A stretch of DNA of 64,000 nt. It comes from WVZL01 sp041862375. GTDB taxonomy: Bacteria > Acidobacteriota > Aminicenantia > Aminicenantales > Aminicenantaceae. Below the pieces are notes generated by a model that made no database searches, had not been told where the DNA came from, and saw only the letters and a program-made list of their open reading frames with translations. Positions within the stretch are counted from its first letter, which is position 1. Every line of letters begins with the position of its first letter. Where the stretch lies: contig JBGVTE010000058.1 of assembly GCA_041862375.1 (NCBI GenBank), positions 60,048 through 124,047 on the forward strand. The letters are read 5' to 3'. A program made the position numbers and the translations under genes. Of this stretch, positions 1 through 8,002 are shown piece by piece.

Positions 1-1162
1 GTCCGTCAGGGGACCAACAAGGAGACTCGTTCCTTGCATTGCTCTCTGTTAATTTAGTTATCTGTTTGGTGCGGAGGTTGAGGACGTATATATCAAATAT
101 CATATTTACACGGGAGACATAGGCAATCCTGTTACCAATAGGAGACCATACAGGAGCATCATGGTAGCTTCCTCCAAAACTCACTCTTCGAAAGTTAGAT
201 CCTTCTGCATCCATAACATATATCTGAGGAGTGCCTCCTCTGTCTGACGTGAATACTATCTCACGACTCGTAGGGGACCAACTCGGGGCAGTATCAGTAG
301 CCCTGTTAAAAGTTAATCTTTTAATATTCTTTCCGTCACTTTGGGAGACGTAGATTTCAGCATTCCCATCCATGGTTGAGCAAAAAACCATTTTTCTCCC
401 GTTAGGAGAAAATGAGGGAGCAAAATTGGTTCCCTTTGTTGCAACCTCAGCAATTTTTCCTTCATAAATATCCAGTATATATAATCCCGCATTTACTCCT
501 CGGTATGAAGTAAAAGCAATCTTTCTGCCGTCAGCTGACCAGGCAGGCATATAATCCTTAGTCTTGTTAAACGTGAGGCGTGTTTGGTTGTGACCGTCGT
601 AGTCCATCATGTAAAGTTCATCGTTCCCATCTCTGTTAGAAATAAACACAACTTTAGTGGTAAACAGGGGATTTTCGCCATATATTTTCAGGATTTCGTC
701 TGCCATTTTGTGTGCTATGAGACGAGAAAGGGCTTTTTCTCCTTGGTATCGTTTTCCAAAAATAAAGTTTTCTGCTTTTACATCATACAGCTTTCCTTCA
801 AATAGAATTCTTTCATCATTTCCCTGGGAAACTTCTCCTACAAAAAGGATGGATGCCTGAATAGATTGCCAGTCTTTGAAGAATATTTTTCTTGGATCTA
901 ATGGTCTTATATAGGAATAATAACTTTGAGGCAGGAACTGGAAAATGCGGCTGTATCTTAAATCAGCTGAGATAATCTGGTAGATATTACGAGCTGCTTC
1001 GACAGCTTCGGTGGATGAAGAGTGAACTTTAAATTCAGGTAAAGCCAAGGGAATAGCCGGCATCCCTTCCTTTATGGTAAGGACGACTTCTTGTTGGGTA
1101 AAAAGGATGAGTGATGTACTTATCAAGAGAATAGTGTAAATCACTATTTTCTTTGTTTTCAT
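1..1162 (-). CDS. tolB: TolB, periplasmic beta-propeller protein of the Tol-Pal system (C-terminus cut by window edge)
   Basis: Read right to left from an ATG at 1162 and open to the window edge, so about 387 residues are visible and the C-terminus is missing. The protein starts with a hydrophobic signal segment (MKTKKIVIYTILLISTSLIL). An amino-terminal domain follows, then PD40/WD40-like repeats with the recurrent signatures 'SRDGNDELY', 'AWSADGRKIAF', 'SFSPNGRKMVF', 'SWSPTSREIVF' and 'VWSPIGNRIAY'. In the known system TolB sits in the periplasm and links the TolQRA inner-membrane complex to Pal. Its start overlaps the stop of the TolA-like gene by 4 bases (ATGA), so the two are translationally coupled. 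A pal gene would be expected just beyond the left edge. The order tolQ-tolR-tolA-tolB makes this more convincing than propeller repeats alone. Confidence 0.9.
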   Translation of the reverse strand, partial: MKTKKIVIYTILLISTSLILFTQQEVVLTIKEGMPAIPLALPEFKVHSSSTEAVEAARNIYQIISADLRYSRIFQFLPQSYYSYIRPLDPRKIFFKDWQSIQASILFVGEVSQGNDERILFEGKLYDVKAENFIFGKRYQGEKALSRLIAHKMADEILKIYGENPLFTTKVVFISNRDGNDELYMMDYDGHNQTRLTFNKTKDYMPAWSADGRKIAFTSYRGVNAGLYILDIYEGKIAEVATKGTNFAPSFSPNGRKMVFCSTMDGNAEIYVSQSDGKNIKRLTFNRATDTAPSWSPTSREIVFTSDRGGTPQIYVMDAEGSNFRRVSFGGSYHDAPVWSPIGNRIAYVSRVNMIFDIYVLNLRTKQITKLTESNARNESPCWSPDG

Positions 1163-1953
1163 TTTGAATGCTCAAAAATTAAGTGTATTCCTAAGTATTC
1201 ATTGTCATATTCTCTAGGAAGAGGAGGAAAAGGGGCTGATGAGTGAACTGCCCGTATTGCGGATAAATTCAAGGATTCAATGCCGCTTGATTCTTCAATT
1301 TTCACGTTTGATATCTGCCCGTTCTTATAAATCTTGAAGTAGACTATTGTCTGAAAATTCCCTGAAATTCCAGGATCTACTAAAAAAGTGAACCAATTTG
1401 TTGAGACTCTATCCATAATTATTTGGAGGTAATAAGTAAAGGGAAAACTAGAAAGCCCAATTTGAGAACCATAGCCTGATCCGAAACCTGGCCCCTCACC
1501 TACGCCGATTCTAAGACCAGTACCTCGGCCTGAACCTGAACCAGCTTTTTCAGCAAAACCTTTACTTTTAGAGCTCGGCTCTGCTTGTTTTTTAGGTTGG
1601 CTGATTATGGCTTTTTTTTCACTCTTTGGTTTTATTTCTTTCTTAGGTTTTTCGACAGGATGCCGTATGGAGGAAGGTGGTTCTTCCTGAACTTTTTGTG
1701 GAGTAGTCAAGTCTCTCAAGGTCTGCTTCTTTTCTACTACAGCCTCTGTTCCACTACCGCCGCTGCCTCCACTGCCGCCTCCACCCCCGCCTCCTGGTAA
1801 GGCAATGAGGTTAACATAATGAATCATTCCCTTTCTAGAAGACGTTGGTAAAGAAGGTGAGACTAAGATTGTTATAAAAAGAAGTATATGAGCACTTAAC
1901 GATAGGATAAAGGCCGTCTGAAACGATCTGTCAATCCTGGAAAGATAGCTCAT
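1159..1953 (-). CDS. tolA: TolA/TonB-like energy-transducing protein
   Basis: 264 residues. A single hydrophobic segment lies near residues 13-33. A glycine-rich linker (about 53-68, a GGGGGGGSGGSGGSG-type run) and a Lys/Pro-rich stretch (about 75-135) follow, typical of a protein that spans the periplasm. The C-terminal ~90 residues resemble a TonB/TolA C-terminal domain ('YLQIIMDRVSTNWF' and later 'VKIEESSGIESLNLSAIRAV'). Position between tolR and tolB supports a TolA role: transmitting proton-motive force from TolQR to TolB/Pal to constrict the outer membrane during division. Sequence alone cannot separate TolA from TonB, because the C-terminal fold is shared. Its start overlaps the tolR stop by 4 bases. 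Confidence 0.85.
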   Translation of the reverse strand: MSYLSRIDRSFQTAFILSLSAHILLFITILVSPSLPTSSRKGMIHYVNLIALPGGGGGGGSGGSGGSGTEAVVEKKQTLRDLTTPQKVQEEPPSSIRHPVEKPKKEIKPKSEKKAIISQPKKQAEPSSKSKGFAEKAGSGSGRGTGLRIGVGEGPGFGSGYGSQIGLSSFPFTYYLQIIMDRVSTNWFTFLVDPGISGNFQTIVYFKIYKNGQISNVKIEESSGIESLNLSAIRAVHSSAPFPPLPREYDNEYLGIHLIFEHSK

Positions 1954-2390
1954 TTTGCTTCTTCCTCTTTTACTTCAATCGGCTCCGTGATCAAGCCTAC
2001 AACCTCTGCTCCTGCTTTTTTGGTAATGTCCAGAATACTCATCAAGTATCCATAGGGCAGATCTTTGTCTCCTCGGATAAAAACAATCTTTTTATCTCTC
2101 CCATAAAAATATTCTTTTAATTTCCCTTCCAGGAGATGAATGTTAATGATGGAATCTTCCATGTGAATGTATTTATCGCGAGAGATCGTAAGAGTCAATC
2201 CTTCTTCGGCTGGAGCTGAATCTGTCTCAGCCTGTGGGAGGTTAACACCGATACCTGATTTCATCATCGGAGCAGTTACCATAAAAATCACCAGAAGAAC
2301 AAGCATAACATCAACAAAAGGAGTTACGTTAATTTCGGACAAAGAAGTCCCTATCTGTTTTTTGTCAGATAAACGAATTTTAAGAGCCAT
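1950..2390 (-). CDS. tolR: ExbD/TolR-family biopolymer transport protein
   Basis: An ATG 15 bases further upstream is also possible, but the start at 2390 (MALKIRL) has a ribosome site reading GAAAGG six bases before it and is preferred, giving 146 residues. One transmembrane helix at about residues 21-40 carries the conserved proton-path aspartate (Asp27 in 'NVTPFVDVMLVLLVIF'). The rest is a small periplasmic domain ending in the 'KKIVFIRGDKDLPYG' strand-turn typical of the family. It forms the proton channel with TolQ. It overlaps the end of tolQ by 11 bases and the start of the TolA-like gene by 4, so the three are one translational unit. Confidence 0.92.
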   Translation of the reverse strand: MALKIRLSDKKQIGTSLSEINVTPFVDVMLVLLVIFMVTAPMMKSGIGVNLPQAETDSAPAEEGLTLTISRDKYIHMEDSIINIHLLEGKLKEYFYGRDKKIVFIRGDKDLPYGYLMSILDITKKAGAEVVGLITEPIEVKEEEAK

Positions 2391-3042
2391 AGAGCCTTTC
2401 TGCAATGTTTAAAAACTCGAAAGAAAAATCTTCCATCTCTGTTATCCGGTCTTTAATCCGATGAAGGAAGTAGTTGTAAGCGATTACCGCGGGCACTGCA
2501 GCAAAGAGACCAGCTGCAGTAGCTATCAGGGCTTCAGCTATCCCAGGAGCAACGGAAACAAGGCTCGCAGACCTGACGATGCCTATTCTTTGGAAAGAAT
2601 CCATAATCCCCCAGACTGTTCCAAATAATCCTATGAAAGGAGTTACACTTCCTGTCGTAGCTAAAAAACTCATCATACTTTCCAATTTTGAAATTTCCTG
2701 GTTGGAAGCTTTAATCAGCGCTCGGTTTAAGCTTTCCAGTTTAGAAGGGGTTAGGCTACTCCGGGGATTTGACTTGGTAAGATAAACAAGCTCTTTGAAT
2801 CCCGATTGAAAAAGAGAAGATAAAGGGCTGGAATTATATCTTTTTGCGGCTTCGCTTACCTCTGTTAAACTCTTACTTCTTCTGAAGGCAGCCATAAATT
2901 TATTAGAATGAGAAGAAGCCTTTTTAAATGTTCTTCTTTTAAAGAGAATAATGGCCCATGAGAACACAGAAAAAAAGACCAAGATGAGGAGCACGAGTTT
3001 CACAACAAGGCTCGCTTCAATGATGAGCTTGAAGAAATCCAT
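2380..3042 (-). CDS. tolQ: TolQ/ExbB/MotA-family proton channel subunit
   Basis: 220 residues, close to the usual TolQ length. Hydrophobic helices lie at about 12-34, 132-150 and 165-190. The family signature is at 131-150 ('GSVTPFIGLFGTVWGIMDSF') followed by 'APGIAEALIATAAGLFAAVP'. TolQ pentamers with a TolR dimer form the inner-membrane proton-driven motor of the Tol system. First gene of the left-reading tolQ-tolR-tolA-tolB operon. A TTGACA box lies just upstream. Confidence 0.92.
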   Translation of the reverse strand: MDFFKLIIEASLVVKLVLLILVFFSVFSWAIILFKRRTFKKASSHSNKFMAAFRRSKSLTEVSEAAKRYNSSPLSSLFQSGFKELVYLTKSNPRSSLTPSKLESLNRALIKASNQEISKLESMMSFLATTGSVTPFIGLFGTVWGIMDSFQRIGIVRSASLVSVAPGIAEALIATAAGLFAAVPAVIAYNYFLHRIKDRITEMEDFSFEFLNIAERLYGS

Positions 3043-3056
3043 GGTTTTCTCTTAAA

Positions 3057-3085
3057 AAATTAACACATGCCTGGGTCAATGTCAA
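3057..3085 (-). promoter_or_regulatory. Possible sigma-70 promoter of the tol operon
   Basis: On the minus strand a perfect TTGACA (3080-3085) is followed after 17 bases by TAATTT (3057-3062, 3 of 6 matches). The predicted start site is only about 8 bases before the tolQ ATG. The -35 is strong and the -10 weak, so this is tentative. Confidence 0.35.
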
Positions 3086-3251
3086 ATAAGCACGGTTCGT
3101 AATGCTTTCTATATTACTAGAGAAAAGGACAGGTCATGCTGGCTGTTTAAAAAATAAGTAGCTCAATGTCTTGTTCATTGTCACAGTTGCGCTTTGTGCT
3201 CTCTTATCGTAAATAAATGCTCCCAGCCATGTCTACCTCAAATGAGACTGA

Positions 3252-3280
3252 TTGACAAAACACTACTATAGTAATAGATT
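3252..3280 (+). promoter_or_regulatory. Possible sigma-70 promoter of trkH-trkA
   Basis: TTGACA at 3252-3257, a 17-base spacer and TAGATT (4 of 6 matches to TATAAT) at 3275-3280, pointing at trkH. It would give a leader of about 45 bases that includes the GAGGAG ribosome site at 3318-3323. Confidence 0.5.
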
Positions 3281-3327
3281 TTAAATCTCACACCGAGAAA
3301 AAGATAAAAGCTTAATAGAGGAGAGAA

Positions 3328-4668
3328 CTGATTAAGAAAGAAAGAGGTTTTCAGCCAGCACAAGTTTTGGCCATCAGTTTCTTTGCTGCTATCTTGGTGG
3401 GGACATTACTTTTACTACTTCCCATCAGCACGAAATCAGGCCATATTTCTGTTATTGATGCCCTGTTCACTTCTACATCTGCAGTTTGTGTTACCGGGCT
3501 TGTGGTTCAGGATACTCCTGCCTATTTCACTCTAACCGGCCAGATAATCATCTTAGTATTGTTTCAGCTCGGTGGTTTGGGAATTATGACCTTCTCAACT
3601 CTCTTTCTTCTAGCTGCGGGAAAGCGAATATCCATTAAAGATAAGATTATTGTTCAGGAGGGTTTTTACCATGGAGTTCCCAAGGATTTCAAATCATTAA
3701 TAAAAAACATATTTTACTTTACACTCATTATTGAGTTTGTGGGGTTCCTCTCACTGTTCCTGCGTTGGCAAAAAGATTTTACATTGACTAAAGCTCTCTA
3801 TTATTCTCTCTTCCACTCTGTATCTGCTTTTTGTAACGCTGGGTTTTCTCTCTTCAGCGAAAGTCTTATCACCTATAAGGGAGATATCTGGATAAACATA
3901 ACCTTCATATTTTTAATAGTTCTGGGGGGGCTAGGATTTTTAGTTCTCCAGGAAGGCAAAAAAGTTCTCCCTGCTGTAGTTAAGAGAAAAAAAATTCACC
4001 TCTCCCTCCATTCAAAGCTAGTTCTCCTTATATCTTTAATCCTTGTTGTCTTCTCTTTTGTTCTTTTTAATTTGATAGAAGGAAATCTTACTCTGAAGCA
4101 ATTCTCAGGACAGGAAAATATAATTTCTTCGTTGTTTCAGGTAGTAACTCCTCGCACAGCAGGGTTTAATACTGTAAACTTAAGCTCTCTAAGTTCAGCC
4201 ACGGTTTTTCTTTTAATCTTGCTCATGTTTATAGGTGCATCTCCAGGTTCAACAGGAGGAGGTGTTAAGACAAGCACCTTAGGTGTTATATTTGCCTTCT
4301 TAAAATCCAAAGTCACAGCCCGTAAGTCCATTAACATCTTTTACAGAACACTGCCCCTTCAATTGGTGACAAGAGCATTTAAAGTAATCTCCCTGGCTTT
4401 AAGCGTCATTTTTCTTGTATCCTTTATCCTCCTCTGGAGTGAGCCGTGGGCGAGCATGGAAAAAATACTTTTTGAAGTCTTTTCAGCCTTCAGCACAGTA
4501 GGCCTTTCTCTGGGCATCACACCCCAATTGAGTGCTATCAGCAAGATAGCTATAGTTTTGACTATGTATACAGGAAGAATAGGTCCTTTAACTCTGTTGT
4601 ATGCTTTTAGCCGACACAGAGCCTTAGGAAAATTTGAGTATGTTGAAGAATCAGTCATGATAGGATAG
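3328..4668 (+). CDS. trkH: TrkH/KtrB-type potassium uptake membrane subunit
   Basis: Potassium-translocating subunit of a Trk/Ktr system. The four pore-loop repeats are visible: 'TSTSAVCVTGL', 'VSAFCNAGF', 'TPRTAGFNT' and 'FSAFSTVGLS', with about eight or more hydrophobic helices. No ATG is available. The first listed start is a TTG at 3367, but the frame stays open back to 3319 and encodes a typical TrkH lead-in ('KKERGFQPAQVLAI') before helix 1. A GAGGAG ribosome site (3318-3323) lies 4 bases before a CTG (3328) and 7 before an ATT (3331), while nothing like a ribosome site precedes the TTG. I therefore give the longer version; the exact initiator is uncertain. trkA follows after 25 bases. 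Confidence 0.9.
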   Translation: MIKKERGFQPAQVLAISFFAAILVGTLLLLLPISTKSGHISVIDALFTSTSAVCVTGLVVQDTPAYFTLTGQIIILVLFQLGGLGIMTFSTLFLLAAGKRISIKDKIIVQEGFYHGVPKDFKSLIKNIFYFTLIIEFVGFLSLFLRWQKDFTLTKALYYSLFHSVSAFCNAGFSLFSESLITYKGDIWINITFIFLIVLGGLGFLVLQEGKKVLPAVVKRKKIHLSLHSKLVLLISLILVVFSFVLFNLIEGNLTLKQFSGQENIISSLFQVVTPRTAGFNTVNLSSLSSATVFLLILLMFIGASPGSTGGGVKTSTLGVIFAFLKSKVTARKSINIFYRTLPLQLVTRAFKVISLALSVIFLVSFILLWSEPWASMEKILFEVFSAFSTVGLSLGITPQLSAISKIAIVLTMYTGRIGPLTLLYAFSRHRALGKFEYVEESVMIG

Positions 4669-4693
4669 AATCAAAAGGAAGGAGTCTTCTTAC

Positions 4694-5344
4694 ATGAAAT
4701 TTGCAGTAATTGGCTTAGGTAGCTTTGGTTCTAATGTAGCCAAAACCCTCTATGAGAGGGGCCATGAAGTCCTAGCTATTGATAAAGATAAAGAAAAGAT
4801 TGAAGAAGTCCAAGATTGTGTAACTCATGCCGTGAACATGGATTCAGCAGATAAAGAGAATCTACAGGCTCTGGAAATCAAAGAAATGGATGTAGTAATT
4901 GTGAGTTTGGGGCCTGAGATGGAAGCCAGTATTCTTACCGTCTTATTCTTACATGAGATAGGAACAAAACGGATTGTGGCTAAAGCTTTGACCGAAGATC
5001 ATGGTAAGATCTTAGATGCTGTAGGAGCCAGTGAAGTCATCTATCCAGAAAAGGACATGGCTATAAAAACTGCTCTTAAGTTGAGCTCCCGAAATGTTCT
5101 AGAATACCTTCCGCTTACATCTGGTCTTACAGTCGAAGAGATTGCTCCTCCGGAAAAATTTCTGGGAAAAACCCTCAAAGAGCTAGATTTGAGAAACAAA
5201 TACGGCATCCAAGTAATAGCCATTAAAGAGCTAATCCCTGAAAAAACTATTTTTATCCCAACATCAGACTTCGTCATCAAGGACAGCGATATCCTGATCT
5301 TAATTGGAGAAGAAAAACAGCTAGCAAAGATAAATACGCTGTAA
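4694..5344 (+). CDS. trkA: TrkA/KtrA-type potassium uptake regulatory subunit
   Basis: 216 residues, one RCK unit. A TrkA-N Rossmann domain starts with 'IGLGSFGSNVA' (residues 5-15, nucleotide-binding GxGxxG) and has the acidic residue pair at the end of strand 2 ('VLAIDKDKEK'). A TrkA-C domain occupies about 130-216. This cytoplasmic ring-forming subunit gates the TrkH channel in response to ATP/ADP or NAD(H). The single-unit size is the KtrA/short-TrkA form rather than the duplicated enterobacterial TrkA. A ribosome site (AAGGAAGGAG) lies about 10 bases before the ATG. Confidence 0.93.
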   Translation: MKFAVIGLGSFGSNVAKTLYERGHEVLAIDKDKEKIEEVQDCVTHAVNMDSADKENLQALEIKEMDVVIVSLGPEMEASILTVLFLHEIGTKRIVAKALTEDHGKILDAVGASEVIYPEKDMAIKTALKLSSRNVLEYLPLTSGLTVEEIAPPEKFLGKTLKELDLRNKYGIQVIAIKELIPEKTIFIPTSDFVIKDSDILILIGEEKQLAKINTL

Positions 5345-5412
5345 GGCAGTAATTCAGTTGCATCTCTCTACTTTACTTTTATAAAAGCAGCTCATTGAGT
5401 TAATCTCACTTC

Positions 5413-7764
5413 TCAAACAGAAAGTAAATTCTTTAATATTTCCAAGGCTACCTGTTTTGCCTGCTTCCCGCTCTCTTTAGTCGGACCTACACAAGAGGGA
5501 CATCCCTCCCGACATGGACATGCCTTTGTGGTTTCAAGACAGTTTTCAAGGAGAACTTTTTCTAGCTCAAAAAGTGCAGGGCTTAAACCAATTCCTCCTG
5601 GAAAGTTGTCATAGATAAAGATATTCGGCTCAAACTCTTTAGAAGAGAATATTTCTTTCCTTTCTCCCTCAGGAATTTTTAAAGGCAAATCTCGAGGGAC
5701 TACCGACTTCCCAGTGGAGTTATCGCCAATGGAAACACCTACATCATGAAGATCGCACATCATGAACAAAGGGGATACATGGTGGAGGAGATAAGCCAGG
5801 CCAAACAATCCGTTTATTTTCTGCTCAGATGAAAAAGGAAGAATCGCGATGATATCAGAAGGAATGGTCAGCCAATAAGCAGTTGTATGCATTTCATTCT
5901 GAGGAAGGCTCAAATCTCCAGCGCCCACATTCTCCATAGTGAAAAATTTGATTTTTTTAAACCCGACCACTTGGGTCGCAACATGGACTTCTCCATGGAA
6001 TATTTCGCACTTTTCTAATTGCTTCTTGTCAAACACGTCAAGAATTTTAACTTTGGTGTAGTCTATAGCATCAGTAAAATAGTCCACGTCTGTCTTTTTG
6101 ACGTAGGCTTTCCTCTGGGTATAATCAAGCTTTTCTACAAAGTACTGCTCTCCTTCACAGATATAAATTGCCTTAGGATGGAGCGTTGTCAGAGCAGAAG
6201 AGAAATCCACCTCAGCAATAGCTTTTGATTTTAAGCTCTTATCTACAACTACAAAGTTATCTGAGCTTATGCTTCTAAGGCTTACACCATCAGCTGGATA
6301 GGCATCCGATGTCCAAAACCACTTATCCTTTGAGTGATGAACAAGATTTTCTTCTTCCAGGAATTTGAGGATTTCGCTTAAATCCACTCGGCCGAACTTT
6401 TCTCCATCTTTGAAGGGAAGCTCAAAAGCAGCACACTCGACGTGACTAACGAGAATGGAAAGATTATCAGGATTGATCAATGCTTTCTCTGGATTTTTGG
6501 AAAAAAAGTAATCTGGATGGTTGACGATAAACTGGTCAAGAGGAGCACTGGAGGCAACCAACACTGCAGCCGATTTCCCTGTTTTTCTACCTGCCCGGCC
6601 AGCCCTCTGCCATGTACTTGAAATAGATCCAGGGTAGCCGGCCATCACAGAGATATCCAGGCTGCCTATATCAATGCCTAATTCAAGGGCATTAGTAGAG
6701 ACTACACCAAGTATTTCTCCTTCTCTTAAGCCTTTTTCAATCTCTCTTCTCTTCAGGGGAAGATACCCTCCTCTGTAACCCCTGACTAGACCTTCTTGCT
6801 TGACTGTTTTTTCAATATCTTGCTTAAGATAGGTGAGTAAAACTTCGGTAAGAAGACGGCTTTGAGCAAAGACGATTGTTTGGAGGTGGTTATGTAGAAA
6901 AACAGATGCTACCCGCCGCGTCTCGTTTACATAAGAGCGCCGTATGCCCAAAAATTTGTTGACGATAGGAGGTGTGTAGAAGATAAAGAATTTTTCTCCT
7001 TGGGGAGCTCCATTGTCGTCAATGAGGGCGACTGGTGCCTCTATCATTTTCTCTGCCATTTCTAAGGGATTAGCGATTGTAGCTGTGGAAAGTATAAATT
7101 GAGGATGAGATCCGTAAAACTCAGCGATCCTCCCCAGCCGTCTGAGTACATTTGCCAGATGGCTTCCAAAAATCCCCCGATAATTGTGAAGCTCATCAAT
7201 TACTACATATTTTAAATTTTCGAAGAGTTTAATCCATTTTGTATGATGAGGAAGAATGCCAGTATGGAGCATATCAGGATTGGTCAGGATAATATGACCG
7301 CGAGCTCTTATGGCTTTTCTGGCGTCCTGGGGAGTGTCCCCGTCATAGGTAAAAATCCTTACTTCTTCAGGGAGAAGCTTGATTGTCTCGTCGAGCTCGG
7401 CTCTTTGATCTTGAGAGAGCGCCTTTGTCGGAAAAAGATATATCGCCCGACTAGATGGATTCTCAAGAATAGCCTGGAGAACAGAAAGGTTGTAGCACAG
7501 CGTTTTTCCTGAAGCTGTGGGTGTAACAATAACAATATTTTTTCCCTCTTTAAGTAATTGCCAAGAAGAATACTGATGGGAATAGAGCTTCTCAAAACCT
7601 TTTTCCTTGAGAGCTTCAACGAGGGCTGGATTGGCATCAGGAGGATAATCCTTATACCGTGCCTCTCGGGGAGGAAGATGTTTTATACAGCGTATTGACT
7701 CATGCTTAACCCCCATCTCTCTTAAAAATTCTAATGACTTAAGGAGATTTTCTTCTCGAGACAT
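5413..7764 (-). CDS. DEAD/DEAH-box helicase with C-terminal DUF1998/MrfA-type zinc-binding region
   Basis: 783 residues. The N-terminal helicase core contains the Walker A 'TPTASGKT' near residue 81, the DEAD-box variant 'DELH' near 190, 'STATI' motif III, and motif VI 'QRAGRAGR' in domain 2. The C-terminal third is the DUF1998-type region ending in a four-cysteine cluster (CLETTKACPCREGCPSC), proposed to bind a metal in MrfA/Hrq1-like helicases. B. subtilis MrfA is a 3'-5' DNA helicase acting in mitomycin-lesion repair, and proximity to uvrA fits a repair role. Transcribed alone, divergent from uvrA and convergent with trkA. Confidence 0.88.
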   Translation of the reverse strand: MSREENLLKSLEFLREMGVKHESIRCIKHLPPREARYKDYPPDANPALVEALKEKGFEKLYSHQYSSWQLLKEGKNIVIVTPTASGKTLCYNLSVLQAILENPSSRAIYLFPTKALSQDQRAELDETIKLLPEEVRIFTYDGDTPQDARKAIRARGHIILTNPDMLHTGILPHHTKWIKLFENLKYVVIDELHNYRGIFGSHLANVLRRLGRIAEFYGSHPQFILSTATIANPLEMAEKMIEAPVALIDDNGAPQGEKFFIFYTPPIVNKFLGIRRSYVNETRRVASVFLHNHLQTIVFAQSRLLTEVLLTYLKQDIEKTVKQEGLVRGYRGGYLPLKRREIEKGLREGEILGVVSTNALELGIDIGSLDISVMAGYPGSISSTWQRAGRAGRKTGKSAAVLVASSAPLDQFIVNHPDYFFSKNPEKALINPDNLSILVSHVECAAFELPFKDGEKFGRVDLSEILKFLEEENLVHHSKDKWFWTSDAYPADGVSLRSISSDNFVVVDKSLKSKAIAEVDFSSALTTLHPKAIYICEGEQYFVEKLDYTQRKAYVKKTDVDYFTDAIDYTKVKILDVFDKKQLEKCEIFHGEVHVATQVVGFKKIKFFTMENVGAGDLSLPQNEMHTTAYWLTIPSDIIAILPFSSEQKINGLFGLAYLLHHVSPLFMMCDLHDVGVSIGDNSTGKSVVPRDLPLKIPEGERKEIFSSKEFEPNIFIYDNFPGGIGLSPALFELEKVLLENCLETTKACPCREGCPSCVGPTKESGKQAKQVALEILKNLLSV

Positions 7765-8002
7765 TTTTTTCCTGATTTCTCGGATGAATTTATATTATCA
7801 AAAGATGGAGAGAATGACTAGAGAAACTCTCAATTTCTTTTGCTAACTCTGAGGAAGCATCTTCAATCACTAAAATGAAAATTCAGGATTGCGGCAAATA
7901 AAGAAAGATTATGCTTGGTGAAAAAATTATTTTCCCGCTCTCCAGGGAAATGAGATGCTCACTGTTCTTGTTTAATCCAGATCAAAAGGATAAAATTAAA
8001 TC

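Noticed and set aside
5375..5390. CTTTTATAAAAG palindrome between trkA and the helicase
   Set aside because: Twelve bases, A/T-only core, no loop or U-tract; too weak for a terminator.
5476..5485. Third copy of TCCGACTAAA
   Set aside because: It is coding sequence in the helicase (Val-Gly-Pro-Thr-Lys-Glu); I count it as chance, and it lowers confidence in the motif finding.
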